The notes: a model not told the origin generated them from the sequence alone. Counted from the first letter of the stretch, positions 20,709 to 31,644 are shown. The stretch is DNA of 64,000 nucleotides from Liopterus haemorrhoidalis (GCA_963971575.1 OZ020616.1:17557535-17621534), one strand, 5' to 3'. A program made the numbers and translations.

Positions 20709-21708
20709 TAGGGATGGGAAAAAAACATCGATGTATCGATAACATCGATGTCTCTCCTGGAAACATCGATGTTTTTACCATCGATGTTCAGGTGGCGATA
20801 GTATCGATAAAACATCGATGTCTGCTACCGATGTCGATGTTTTGAACTTTGAAATTCAGAAACTACCGCTAGAGGCGCTGGAATCTTAAAATTTTTATTT
20901 TTATTAAAATTAGTGCACAAAATATAAGCGCTATCTATTGTAATATAACAATACTAATAGTATTAGTTCTTATTCTTCTTAGCAGTTAGCAGAATAAGAA
21001 AAAAATAAGAAGAAACTTCTAATTTTTGCAAATAATGACAACGAGGAACGAAACCATCACTTGTTGCTCTTTGAGTTTTGTTGTCGAGCCATTTTTTGTA
21101 TAAGTGAACGAGGTAAATAAAGTGAAATTTAATAGAAATAATCTTATTACAGAAAAATAATTTGAAAAGTCAGATTATAAATATGTCATTTAAAAAAATA
21201 TCGTTTGTCATATTTCATTTTGAATAGTGACATCTTAAATATTTTGTAAATATAAAAATACTAACCTAAAATAATACAAACTGTAAAGCCCTTTTTACAA
21301 TATAACCAAGTTTATAAAAGTCAGTAATACACTATAAAAATCACCAAAATAACCAGATTTAGTTTGTCCTTACAAAAGTGAACGGCTTATATAAGCTGTT
21401 CCAAACAGCGGCGGGACATTTGAATGTGTCTGTTACACAATCTATTTAAAAATTTAATAAATGCTTTTTGTGTATTATATGTTACTTTTTTTCGTATTAT
21501 ATGTTACTTTTTTCGTATTTTATCTTTATATTATTAAATAAAATCTATATAATATAAAAAAATATATTTTTTTTTTATATTTAATAAAACATCGATGTTT
21601 CCGATACATCGATGTTATCCCTTCGATGTTTTTTCAACATCGATGTTTCAGCGCCGATGTTAACATCGATGTTCAACATCGATGTTTTGCCTTCGATTTA
21701 CAACCCTA
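20709..21708. mobile_element. hAT-like element with CATCGATG arrays and exact 8-bp duplication
   Basis: The termini are TAGGGATGGGAA and, inverted, TAGGGTTGTAAA. TTATAGAC flanks both sides (20701-20708, 21709-21716). Five exact copies of the palindrome CATCGATG lie in the first 130 bases and five in the last 120, with further degenerate ones; the middle has none that I see. The exactly 1000-bp body has no evident coding sequence. End-clustered motifs are the likely binding sites of the transposase that mobilises it. Confidence 0.85.
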
Positions 21709-22121
21709 TTATAGACCATAGCTTGTACTCTGTTGATTGTCACTAAAGTTTGTCATATGGTAAGACGGGAAACCGGTCAGATCTCTAAATTTAATACGTT
21801 GTTCGTTGTGGATTGTGGATAATTTTCTAAAATTATAGCTTGTGAGATGTTTTATTGAGACAGATGTATAAACTCATTGGCTATCTCAGTCTATCAGAGA
21901 CATCGTAGATATTGTATGCCTTTACATAACCTAACAAAATGTCATCATTAACAAATCTTGCTCAAAATTACAAAGACGGATATGATTTTCTTCTTAGAGT
22001 GCCATGCTCGATGCTCTGAACTGACTCTGAAGTTCGTACTGAACATATTCCGAGCGTAGGCTATTTCTCCGCATATATTTGTAATATCTTTGAAATTATT
22101 TTGCAATGGTCCAATATTAAT

Positions 22122-22402
22122 GCGGACACCTTTATTTTGGACGTTTGCTATTGCTGATAGTACTAGGCTAGAATAGTACAATATAATGAGTATTAGTATC
22201 AAAAAGATATAATACTTCAAGAGTATATAAAAAATAAATTCGGACGTTTCGGAAAGATTGTTGAGCAGTTTCCGAAACGTCCGAATTTATTTTTTATATA
22301 CTCTTGAAGTATTATATCTTTTTGATACTAATACTCATTATATTTTACTATTCTAGCCTAGTACTATCAGCAATGACAAACGTCCAAAATAAAGGTGTCT
22401 GC
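22122..22402. repeat. Foldback with 134-bp arms and a 13-bp loop
   Basis: The arms 22122-22255 and 22269-22402 are reverse complements with only about four differences by eye; the loop is GATTGTTGAGCAG. The transcript would form a long near-perfect hairpin. It lies in the part of family E copy 2 that copies 1 and 3 lack. Confidence 0.9.
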
Positions 22403-22726
22403 AACGCATATATTTGTGTTGTGTGTGTTGCCTGTATGTAATACAATCGTAATAATTGTAAATATGATCAATTTAAGTAATTAGGTTAGGTTTAGTGAGT
22501 TAAAATCTAGAACAGCAGAATTATAACAACGATAATAGATAGAAAAAAATTACGAAGCCATATAGTTGGTTAAAGACACACAGATGTCGGACTATTCGTA
22601 ACCCACTAATTTATAACTGCTCTAAACGGCACGTAGAACGTTAAAACAATGTATAAAAACATAACGCACAACGTGACAACGAACAGTCTACAACGTGTTA
22701 ATTTAAAGAGCTCTGAATGCTGTTTT

Positions 22727-23274
22727 ACTTTTCAAAATTTTGGTATAAGAGAATTCCTTGTATTTACCTAGATTACACTAAAAATTGGAATATCCTTCCA
22801 GGAACATTAAATTGTATGTAATTTGTACTCAAAAATCCTTGCAAATCGATGGAGATAGGATGCAATGTTGGGAATGTAATCCGGAGTTACAACTTTACCA
22901 ATCCATCCCTTCTAAAAAATTTACAAGCGTGCGTACTCCAAATATCCCTACATTTACATCTTCCTTCATCCGTTCTCTCTCTCTCTCTCTCTCTTTTCCT
23001 TTGCTTATATTGTATACACAGGATCTCATTCATCAGTTGATATAAGGATAAACCTATACAAACGAACTGAATAGGATAACAGATGATAATATGTTGAATT
23101 TGTGAAACAAAGCTATCAATAACATTTACACGATACGTTATCGTGGATTTTGTTTGACGATTTGTTTACAATATTTTAATTAGAGTTAAAGCTCTTTATT
23201 CGCGGGGAATACGTTCAGCCAATATGCCGCAAATACGGGATGGTAAAATGTACAGGATTATAAGAGATACGTTC
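22727..23274. other. Unassigned, with a short CT microsatellite
   Basis: A (CT)n run lies at about 22975-22994. No other feature is seen. Confidence 0.4.
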
Positions 23275-23467
23275 TAAAGACGCGTACTGACTAGAGCGTT
23301 TGAGCGCGAACGAACGCTGTGCGCGTAAAATTGCTCAGATGAGTGCAAGGTACAATTTGTGTGCGCGTACACTAATACGTGCACGATGGCTATCTGTAGC
23401 ATGTCGGTCCCACCGACAAGATCAAAGAACTTGTGCGCTCAGTGTGCACACAAGTGTGTCAAATTTA

Positions 23468-23708
23468 ACAGAACACCAGTATACTCATTGATGAGTATGA
23501 AAAATATCCTGTATTATGGGATGCTATGCACGAAAATTATTTCTCAAGCAATAAAAAGGTTGATGCTTGGGAGACGATGGTCCATTATTTAAAAATTGTT
23601 TTTGAAATGAAACAAAAAATAAACTTTTGGGGTTGTTCGAAGGAAAACGGCAAAAAAAGAAAAAACATTGCTACAGTAAAAGGTAATTTATTTATACATC
23701 AATTATGA
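23468..23708 (+). pseudogene. MADF-domain protein fragment of a Harbinger-like element
   Basis: After a stop at about 23465 the frame reads ILIDEYEKYPVLWDAMHENY and goes on through VDAWETMVHYLK. This matches the MADF signature: an (L)I-x-x-Y/V-x-x-x-P-x-L-W-D start, a tyrosine about 8 residues on, then D-A-W and an amphipathic helix. Animal Harbinger elements carry a second protein with a Myb/SANT, trihelix or MADF DNA-binding domain that assists the transposase, which fits this element. No start codon precedes the domain in frame. AAAG/GTAATT at about 23681 could be a splice donor. No transposase ORF remains, so the source is probably a deleted copy. Confidence 0.6.
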
Positions 23709-24004
23709 TACATGGAACATGTAGATATTCGAATGTTTTAAAACAATAATCATACATAAATTTTGAAATTGTCCATTAACTTCTTGCATTTGCAGATCTG
23801 CTAGCAAACTTGAACTATTATATATTTTCCTGCTTTTATATAGCTGTGTCATCCATCACCGTTAGGTTTGTTTTTTCTTTTTTTTTTATTAAGTACTATG
23901 TACGCTGCACTTGTTAAGGCAACAACATTTCTTTCCGCCATCGTTGAGACTACTTACCTACTTTAAATAAATATGTGCGTGGATATAATTGAAATACGTG
24001 TAGC

Positions 24005-24326
24005 CAGAGCCGGCGCAACGGTCTGTGGCGCCCGTAGGCAAGATTTAATTGAGCGCCCCTAAGTAGGGCGCAATTAGCTTCTTTTGAGGTCCTTCCTTCT
24101 AAATTTCAAAAGAAGATCTAAAAAAAGGGTCCTCACTTCAAAATTTCAAGTGAAGATCTTAAAAAAAGGTCCTCACTTTTAAATTTCAAATGAAGACCTA
24201 AAAAAAAAGGTCCTCACTTTTCACTAAATTACTTTTACATTCATTTGGCGCCCTTTTGAATCTCACGTCAGCGCCCCCATCTCAGCGGCACCCGCATGCT
24301 TTGCATGCTGTGCATCGCCGGCTCTG
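24005..24326. mobile_element. hAT MITE family D with 8-bp duplication
   Basis: The termini are CAGAGCCGGCG and CGCCGGCTCTG. The flanks CGTGTAGC (23997-24004) and CGTGGAGC (24327-24334) agree at 7 of 8 bases. The middle has three to four tandem units of about 38 bp with AAATTTCAAATGAAGACC and AAAAAGGTCCTCACTT. Confidence 0.85.
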
Positions 24327-24823
24327 CGTGGAGCGCGTTTTTACGCGCACAAACAAGAAAGTTGTGTGTGCAATTTTTTTTTCACCATCACGAAAATCCG
24401 TGCGCGTATAGAAGCTCAAATCAGTACGCACCTTAAGATTGCGAAACAAAAAAAAATTAATGATTAAAAAACTTTCAATTAGATCTACTTTTGCAAATCA
24501 AAACTTAATTATCAGGTTTAAATATTGTAACGTGTTTGGGTTTTTCAATCAAAAACGCAGAATTTTCCGGAAGGTAAAATTAAAAAACATTAGAGGAGAA
24601 TGTCCTAATATGACCCCTGCATTTAATATGGCCCCCCAAAGAAAATCTACTAATATAGCTAACAACATCTTTCGGCAATAGTTTAAACGCACCTATCTTT
24701 CGTTCAACAATTTTACAGATTGTAGTGCAGTTGAGTTCTTGTTCCGTTAAAAACGAATTACAGTAAATGTGTTTGCTTAATTTTGATTCTTTCATTACGG
24801 TTGTTACAAGAATGGGCAAACCC

Positions 24824-25112
24824 CGTACTGTCAATGTGATGACCAGTCTATTGGTGACGTTAACCACTTACTTTTTAAATGTCCATTATATTTCGGTAAT
24901 CGTACAAAATTTTTAAATAAATTAATTTCAGAAAATATCCCATTTCCAACAAACATTCAAACACTTTTGGCCACAAACTCGATGAAAATTTATAATATAA
25001 TCTTTGACTACATCAAAGTAGAAAAAATTAAAGTGTAATAAAATCGTATTTATACTTAACATTAATACTAATATATTCTGGCTAATAGTCTCTTAAGGAC
25101 AAAAATTTTGGA
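24824..25112 (+). mobile_element. I/R1-like LINE fragment
   Basis: This is nearly identical by eye to 15795-16095: it codes for the YCQCDDQSIGDVNHLLFKCP region and the C-terminal stop at about 25036. It lacks the A-rich end seen in the first copy, and no target duplication was found. Confidence 0.75.
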
Positions 25113-25119
25113 CAAAAAG

Positions 25120-25270
25120 TCCGGATGATGAAAATGCTGCTTGCATGTTTTATGACGGTTGTTTTTTACAGGATCAAAGGGGCGAGTTTTGGGTTCGTTG
25201 CCTAATGTGCAATATGTGGACACATGAACAATGAATGCTCGGGAACAGAAAAAGATTTTATGAATGTGAT
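25120..25270 (+). pseudogene. PHD-like zinc finger, tail of a pogo-like transposase
   Basis: One frame reads QDQRGEFWVRCLMCNMWTHEQ and then a stop; overlapping frames supply CSGTEKDF and YECDFC. Put side by side these follow the W-(I/V)-x-C-x-x-C-x-x-W-x-H-E-x-C-x-G...F-x-C-D-x-C pattern common at the C-terminus of insect pogo/Tigger-type transposases. At least two frameshifts break it. The catalytic domain is not present. Confidence 0.5.
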
Positions 25271-25580
25271 TTTTGTCAGTAATCAATTGTTAAACTGTTA
25301 CTTTGAGTTTATAGATTAAACAAAAAAATAATATTTTGAACTACCCAATTTTTAATAGGGGCCCATATTTCATACACTAAATCCTGATTCGAACATTTTA
25401 CAAATTTTCATAGCTGGCTTTGAATCTCATTATTTTTCGATGCAATACAATTTTGTTGGGTCTTTCTCAGTCTCAAGTCTTTGGGCTAGATGTATATCAA
25501 TTCTAAGATCTTTTCTTCAAAAACTTAAGAAAATATCGAGATAAAACACCAGGAGGCCCATATTAGGACCTTTTCCGCTA

Positions 25581-26284
25581 CACTTATATTTTTTATAGTA
25601 TACGGAATACTAACAACACTTTTCGCCCGGAGGCACAAACTGTCCGTATACTTGCCAGAACAAGTATAAAAACCTACTAATTACATAAAATCTCGTTACC
25701 AACTTGGTTCGATTGTTTCAATGTTCCACGTTTTTCTGAACACTGCTAGATTGTTCCGCGGTTTCCACATATATAACTTACTAGAACTTTCCAGATTAAA
25801 CCACGAAATTCCACCATAGGCGTCCCATGAGGGAAATCAAAACATTTTTGTCACTATATTAAAGAACTTAGTTATTTTTATGTTTCACCGCTTTTAAGAG
25901 TTCCTTAACTCGGATTGATATTCAGAAGTTGCATCATTAGTTTTTCTTTTGAAAATCAGACCTTTTTTGGATGGGTCAAATTACAAAAAAAAAAATCACA
26001 AAGTACATTAGTAGGGTAGGGCGGGGCACAAAGTGCCATTTTACCTATATTTGTGCATATCTACGAAAGTATTTCAATAGCTACAAACACTACAACTATC
26101 AGAGCATACACTCATTCAAGTTGTGTGATGTGTACGTTTTAAATGGTCAAGTTGTTTGTCTCTTTTTGCCCCACTAGCGGGTTTTAAAGTTCCTGCTACG
26201 TGGTAAATTGGGCCAAGAATAGTAAAATTATTTTTTCTAAGGAATAGAAGCAAATAAGCTTCTTCTATCAGCTAAGACAAGCCT
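25581..26284. other. Unassigned sequence
   Basis: GGGCGGGGCACAAA (about 26018) and TTTTTGCCCCACTAG (about 26162) may be weakly matched ends of a small element. No coding domain was found. Confidence 0.3.
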
Positions 26285-26640
26285 GTAGCTGCAAACGTTA
26301 AATCGTCTGTACCTGCTATTTGACGCTGAGCAAGGGCACGGACGTGAGTTCAATTCCTGCTTATGTCAAATAATTTGTGTAATTTTTTTATACAAATTAC
26401 AGGTTCTCTTAGCCGTTCGCAACCGGCTATAAACTGTAGGTGCCTTTCTGTGAAGCTGTGAAAGGCAAAAGAAGCTTAGGCCGAATGCCTAAAAGTTTGA
26501 TGGTTTTGTAAAGAAGGTATTCGGTAAACACTGGTTGAGATTAGCAGATACCGGGAAAGTTGGACGCAAAAAATGAGGAACTATGTCCAATATTGGACAA
26601 TAATGAAAATCTGAAGAAGAAAAAGGATTAGTCTGAGGAA
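26285..26640 (+). mobile_element. Possible tRNA-derived SINE
   Basis: The head has TAGCTGCAAACGTTAAATC and, further on, GAGTTCAATTCCTGC (B-box-like). The end has GTCCAATATTGGACAATAATG and an A/G-rich tail. A cloverleaf cannot be drawn and no flanking duplication was found. Confidence 0.35.
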
Positions 26641-26940
26641 TATATATTCTTCTCTTACATTTTATTTAGTATATTGGACCTGAAAATTAATTATTTGGGT
26701 AAAGACAGTATCAATTTATTTTATAATTGTATATTATTTTAAATAACATATATTTGATTAATATTTTCACATGACATATATATTTTATACAGTGAATTCA
26801 TTTTTTAATGCAACATGTACTATGTCATTACCATGGATACAGTTTTTGACAGCAATATAAATCGTGTTCATTTTCATTTTCAACATAGAAAAAACCATAT
26901 TTACTAGCAAAATCAAAATATTTTATTATACAAATAAAAC

Positions 26941-26990
26941 AAAATGACGGTATAAGGGTTTTTTGGTCATACCTACAAAACCCTAAAAAT
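26941..26990 (-). mobile_element. HINE-B 5' end fragment
   Basis: AATGACGGTATAAGGGTTTT followed by TTGGTCATACCTACAAAACC is the 5' terminus of HINE-B on the minus strand, cut off before the GTCT core. It lies inside the mariner next to a short AAAT repeat. Confidence 0.7.
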
Positions 26991-27009
26991 AATAAATAAA
27001 TAAATAAAT

Positions 27010-28055
27010 AACTAATAAAAACTTATAATAAATGTTCAAAAGTTTCCCCGTTTACTTGCATACAAAATGTTAAGCGATCATAAAAATGATTCAAAACATT
27101 CAGCAATTGCTCTTGAGGTATATTGTTGGATGCTTGAACAATTTTGTCTTACAGTTCAGCAACATCCCTAAGTTCTCCATTATATACTTTGGCCTTTAAA
27201 TATCCCCAATAAAAAAAATCATTGGGTGCCAAATCCGGAGATCTCGCTGGCCACTTAATCGACCTTCCTCTTCCAATCCAGCTATTTTGGAAAGTTCTAT
27301 GTAAATATTCTTTAACTATTCTAGAATAATGGACTTGTGCGCCATCATGTTGAAACCATACTTGTCCATTAATATTCAGGTTTCGCAACGCAGGTAATAT
27401 TTGGTTTTGCAAAAGGGCTAGATATTTTGCGGCATTTAGGTTACGGTCAATAAAAAAAGGCCCTATAATATTGATTCCTATTATCCGTGCCCATTTAATT
27501 TTTGCGGACTTTGAGTTCGGAAGGAATGAAACAAATGTAAATTTTCTCGACTCCAGTACCTAAAATTTTGTTTGTGCACTTCACCATTTAGAGTAAACGT
27601 TGCTTCGTCAGTAAATAAAATTCTTTGAAGCATTGTTGGGTCGGAATTAATTTTTTCAAACATTTCAAAACAAAAATCCATACGTACTGCTGCGTCCCTT
27701 TCTAACTATTCTTGATGAATTTGAAATTTGTATGATCGAAACTTTTCTTTTTTTAAGAAGTTAAAAACATATCCAATACCGACACAACGGTTTGTACAAT
27801 TGATCTTAAAGTATTTTGATTGTTTTCTTCCACTTGTAATAATATTTCCAACTGCTTCTCTTCTGTAAGCACGTGGGATGTTGTTCTTTTTTTATTTTGT
27901 TTTGACTTAAGACATCCTTCGCGATGAAATTTATTAATTATTCTTGAAATTGTAGAGGGATTTGGTATTGGCCGATCTGGATAAGTTGCACTAAATACAG
28001 CAGAAACTTCTCTTAAACTCATTTGGAAATTGTACCAAGTTACCATCATTATTTA
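27010..28055 (-). pseudogene. DD41D mariner transposase, frameshifted
   Basis: Minus-strand pieces in order: 28049-27753 with the HTH domain (MMVTWYNFQMSLREVSAVFS ... INKFHREGCLK); 27681-27481 with the first catalytic aspartate in ILFTDEATFTLNGEVHKQNF; 27412-27149 with WFQHDGAQVHYS and SPDLAPNDFFYWGYLKAK. Counting from the D of HDGA to the D of PND leaves 41 residues, the DD41D spacing. A stop after VAEL precedes DKIVQASNNIPQEQLLN. All three catalytic acids remain. The breaks are frameshifts between the pieces and this stop, so the copy is inactive but fairly well preserved. The enzyme would cut and paste elements with these ends at TA sites. Confidence 0.85.
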
Positions 28056-28239
28056 TTAAGAGATTATTTTTTCTTCATCTGTATACATGTTGATTAATTT
28101 TTAAATCAGCATTGAGCAAAAGTATACACACTAATTGTCTATGTTGCAAATGAAAATGAACACGATTTATATTGCTGTCAAAAACTGTATTCATGGTAAT
28201 GACATAGTACATGTTGCATTAAAAATTAAATTCACTGTA

Positions 28240-28793
28240 TATCTTCTGTTACCATGAATATGATGCATGGCTGACATTGGTAATATGGCTGAATTAGCCA
28301 TATTACAAAATTTTATGTGCAGCTATTCCAGTTTCCTCGTTTTGACTATATTTATTATTTGGCATTCGTAGATATACTTAGCACTTCCTGGTTAGTCGCC
28401 ATTTTCTGTCACCTTCAAATATTTTAAAAATTATTCAGATTCCGGATAGAAATATGTTATAATTTTTAATCAAAATGCAAGCACGTGGACCATTCTATTA
28501 AATATTTATTTTCAATCCGGACCTGATTAGTTTAAAGATATACATTCATAATTAATAACATATTGATTCCGAGTGAATGGCATTGAAGAATATATTTGGA
28601 AATGAAAACAGCTAAATTGATTATAAAGTTCAAAATTTTACGTAATTTATCTTAACTGGTGACAAGCAAATTATAAACTTTTGAGCGATTGTTCTATAAT
28701 TATGCTTATGAGATTAGAGTCTAAGTTAAGATCCTGACATATATACAGGCTGGACGAAATATAGAGGAACGATGTGTTTCGGTTGCCATTTGG
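28240..28793. other. Unassigned, with a small hairpin
   Basis: TAATATGGCT-gaatt-AGCCATATTA at 28281-28305 is a perfect hairpin. Nothing else was recognised. Confidence 0.4.
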
Positions 28794-29249
28794 GTTTGGT
28801 GCAGTGTTCTTCAACCTTTTAGTACTTACTGCCCACTCTTGTAACTTTCGTGAGGGCAAAATTTCATTACCGCCCACTAAAATATAATAAGAAAAAAAAA
28901 ACTTTTTTTTCGGCTTGTCCCCTGGCGTGTTACCCTGTCAAATTATAGGGCGAGTAGGAAATTGAATAATTAATGTAATTATAATCTTTATTATGTATAC
29001 GGATCAGTGACGTAATCTCGTACTTTGGACTCTTCCGCAGTAGTTTCTTTGGGTCCCCTAGTAGGTTTAGCAACTTTGTCTAGAGTAGCGTTGCTCAACC
29101 GGGGGGCCGAGAAGGATTCGTCGGGGGGCCGCAAAGTCATAAAGAGCCTATATCAGCCCAATTTTTAAATCTGATAATCGAAATTTAATAAAAAAAAATA
29201 TCGGTCAGTTTCCAAACTATGTGTTTTTGGAAAAAAAATTGAATCATTA

Positions 29250-29648
29250 ATTTTTAATAATATCTACAATGCCGTCATGAATTACATAGTTTCCCAACAA
29301 CACGGATTTGTTCGAGGAAGATCGGTTGACACAAATTTGTTTTTGTATACCGACTATTTGCTAAAACATTTAGATAAATAAATTCAAGTGGATTCTGTAT
29401 ACACAGACTTCAGTAAAGCCTTTGACAAAATCAACCACAATCTTCTAATAAATAAGCTCTTAAAAATGGGTATTCATGGGGATTTACTTAAATGGTTTAT
29501 CTCTTATGTTAAGAACCGAAGTCAAGCTGACAAAATCAATCAATTTACTTCAAGGTTTGTAAAAATTACATCTGGTGTCCCTCAGGGGTCTCATTTAGAT
29601 CCATTACTCTCTGCTTTTCATAAACGATGTCACCAAAATGTTCTTTAA
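29250..29648 (+). pseudogene. LINE reverse transcriptase fragment, motifs A and B
   Basis: The frame reads QQHGFVRGRSVDTNLFLYTD, a stop replacing one codon at about 29378, then VYTDFSKAFDKINHNLLINK (motif A with the first catalytic aspartate) and ITSGVPQGSHLDPLLS (motif B). After that the reading departs from RT sequence and no FADD motif follows. It matches the same Jockey-like group as the element at 3.3 kb. The copy is 5'-truncated and internally deleted. Confidence 0.75.
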
Positions 29649-30000
29649 AATTACTTCAATTTCTGACGCAATATTGCTTCAAAATGACGTGGTGGAAATG
29701 CAATTTTCCCTATGACCGGAAAGCGTGCAGAGGTTTAGTACCATCCCTTTTTTGTTGTCACAGGGTAAATATTCTCTCCTCCAAAAGGCATGCTGTATGA
29801 AATCGGAGACCAAAAACTGTCATGAGCTCCCAGTCTATTATGTTGTCCAATAAATTGCATATTTCATTACTTGTATGTTTCTATAACATTCTGTATTTGT
29901 TTACTTTCTGATTATGTACTTTAATTACTAATTTTTTAAACATATAACGTGTATTTAACAGAGAACTTTACTGGGCTTGTCCTGTCTGTGTTCCAGTCCA

Positions 30001-30001
30001 A

Positions 30002-30096
<95 letters not shown>

Positions 30097-30097
30097 A
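30001..30097 (+). repeat. (AAAT)n microsatellite, LINE tail
   Basis: About 24 pure AAAT units follow the LINE 3' end CAGTCCAAT. The length suggests expansion after insertion. Confidence 0.95.
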
Positions 30098-30538
30098 ACA
30101 TACCTAATCAAATATTGCTGAATGTTGAATCGCCATGTGAACATCGACATTGTCAATAATGCCAATAGCAGCAAAATAAAAATCTTAATTTTTACTTTAA
30201 AATATAATAGTGAAAACTAGTCAAAACTCTTGATAAATAAAATTATAATTGTTGTTTTACCTTAACATATACGTTTATCATACACGATATTAACAAAAAC
30301 CTTCAAATTCGTGTATTAATTCAATGAAAATGTTTGATATTTAGTAATATTTCATTTTTAAAGTTTATTACTAACTATATAACGTAATTCCTCTAATATC
30401 GTGGGTCTCCTATACTTACTTAACGAAGCCGTACAAACCTTTTATGTTTAAGTAAATTTTACACTTATTTATTTATTTTTTTACTAAATCGTTCACTAGT
30501 GGACGATACCGCCTAGTTTGAAGATCACAGGTTTGGTG

Positions 30539-31640
30539 TGTTTTTATCAGTCATCATAGTACAATTGAGAGCACATGTTGCATATTTATAATGGAGTATT
30601 ACCAAGTTTAACAACGCGTTATAATTACGAAAATATTTTATCAAAACTAGATTCGGTTACAATACCTTTAAGAAACCTGTACGATTAGGCTATGAACATT
30701 TCCGGATTAAGCGGAACTGTCCCTTATTAATAATCCGCATCCTACATTAGTACATATTTACATTTTCCCGGAATTGTTTATTGATCCTAATATCCCGGAT
30801 TCAGAAATACAGAATTATGTACTTATTTTTTGTGCTCTGTAAAGCGCAATGTGAGAAGAATCTAAGAGTATAATGATTTTTAAGTACGAACTTTGAACTA
30901 TTGAAAAAGAACTATCGAAAAGACAGTGAAGTTATGTTCTAATAAATAGTAAGCTTATTTGAAAATAAGGGTCGAAGGCAATAATTTAAGCTAAGGCCGC
31001 ACTGCAGGCGACTAGTGGGTAGCGTGGAGACTAGAGGATGAAGGCTGGTTGGTAGAGGGTGGATATACTGCGGCCGCACTGCTCTGTGGAATAGCTTAAA
31101 GCTGCGTTCATGCTATGGCAGTTGGCAAAGCCGGATTTGATTGGACATGTCGTTGGCCTTGGCAACAGATTCGCTAATTTCGGCAGTGAAAGGAAATTGT
31201 GGGTGCATGATCACTGGATAGCACATATAATGCTCCTCCAAAGCTTCAAGTAAGGTAGCCCTAAAATTAGCCAGTCAAGCCAGAACTAAACACGACTGAT
31301 TTCTTCTTAGCACCCTTGGCGACCCGCTAGCCTAGTTAAGTTATATTGGAGGAGACAGTGCGACCGGTGTTATCTGAGTTATCTTATTTTATAGTTTGCA
31401 TTTAATGCTTGTGTTTCAGCAGATTTAAGCGATATTTTCCAAAAATATACGTATATTTAGCCATTATAGTTTTCACCTGACCAAAATTATGGTCAGGTGA
31501 AAACTATAATAAATGTTGAATAAATGCACAATTGTCAATATATATCGTACATCAGTTTTCTTTATTAATATATCTTTTATATATAACATGTTCTGCTTTT
31601 TGTTCTACTTATTCTTTTTTAATATGAAAATATCCTATTT
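30539..31640. other. Unassigned, with a perfect 21-bp inverted repeat
   Basis: The region near 30990-31130 is richer in G+C and has repeated GGCCGCACTGC segments, perhaps element ends. No gene was recognised. The hairpin at 31463-31510 is listed separately. Confidence 0.35.
31463..31510. other. Perfect hairpin with 21-bp arms
   Basis: The arms ATTATAGTTTTCACCTGACC-A and T-GGTCAGGTGAAAACTATAAT are separated by AAATTA. Confidence 0.9.
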
Positions 31641-31644
31641 TTAC

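Larger units (their letters stand above)
20670..22724. mobile_element. TIR element family E, copy 2, enlarged by insertions
   Basis: The ends AAGCCGCATTCAGAGCTCTT and (inverted) AGCATTCAGAGCTCTTTAAA match copies 1 and 3. Between them lie a 1000-bp hAT and an extra block at about 21979-22455 with a large foldback, neither present in copy 3. Confidence 0.7.
23278..24433 (+). mobile_element. PIF/Harbinger-like element with TAA duplication and a MADF frame
   Basis: The left end is AGACGCGTACTGACTAGAGCG. The inverted right end is AGGTGCGTACTGATTTGAGC, so the ends agree in G-C-G-T-A-C-T-G-A. TAA flanks both (23275-23277, 24434-24436). The right terminus starts AGGTGC, like the element at 4258. It encodes a MADF-like domain and is interrupted by a hAT MITE at 24005-24326. 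Confidence 0.65.
24593..25578 (+). mobile_element. TIR element with PHD-like transposase tail, split by a LINE fragment
   Basis: The left terminus is GAGGAGAATGTCCTAATATG; the inverted right terminus is GCGGAAAAGGTCCTAATATG. TA flanks both ends. A CxxC-type finger at the right suggests a pogo/Tigger-like source. The LINE piece inside matches the one at 15.8 kb. Confidence 0.6.
26790..28237 (-). mobile_element. mariner (DD41D, rosa-like) with about 100-bp inverted repeats
   Basis: The termini CAGTGAATTCATTTTTTAATG and (inverted) CAGTGAATTTAATTTTTAATG continue as inverted repeats for about 100 bp with few differences. TA flanks both sides (26788-26789, 28238-28239). The transposase is on the minus strand and nearly full length but broken. 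A 50-bp HINE-B end is inserted at 26941-26990. Confidence 0.88.
29228..30097 (+). mobile_element. Jockey-like LINE copy with internal deletion
   Basis: RT-coding sequence to about 29640 is followed by unalignable sequence and then a 3' end GAACTTTACTGGGCTTGTCC like that at 6.8 kb. It closes with an (AAAT)n tail. Motif C and the thumb are missing. Confidence 0.7.
28802..30530. mobile_element. hAT element split by a LINE, exact 8-bp duplication
   Basis: The left end is CAGTGTTCTTCAACCTTTT; the inverted right end is CTGTGATCTTCAAAC. GTTTGGTG flanks both sides (28794-28801, 30531-30538). Inside are a second hAT-like terminus near 29090 (AGCGTTGCTCAACCGGGGGG) and a LINE at 29.23-30.10 kb. Confidence 0.75.

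Noticed and set aside
22785..23045. Overlapping open frames with an S/L-rich end
   Set aside because: The S/L run is a translated CT microsatellite; nothing supports translation.
29968..30174. Membrane-like protein with repeated IYLF
   Set aside because: It is a translation of the (AAAT)n LINE tail on the opposite strand.
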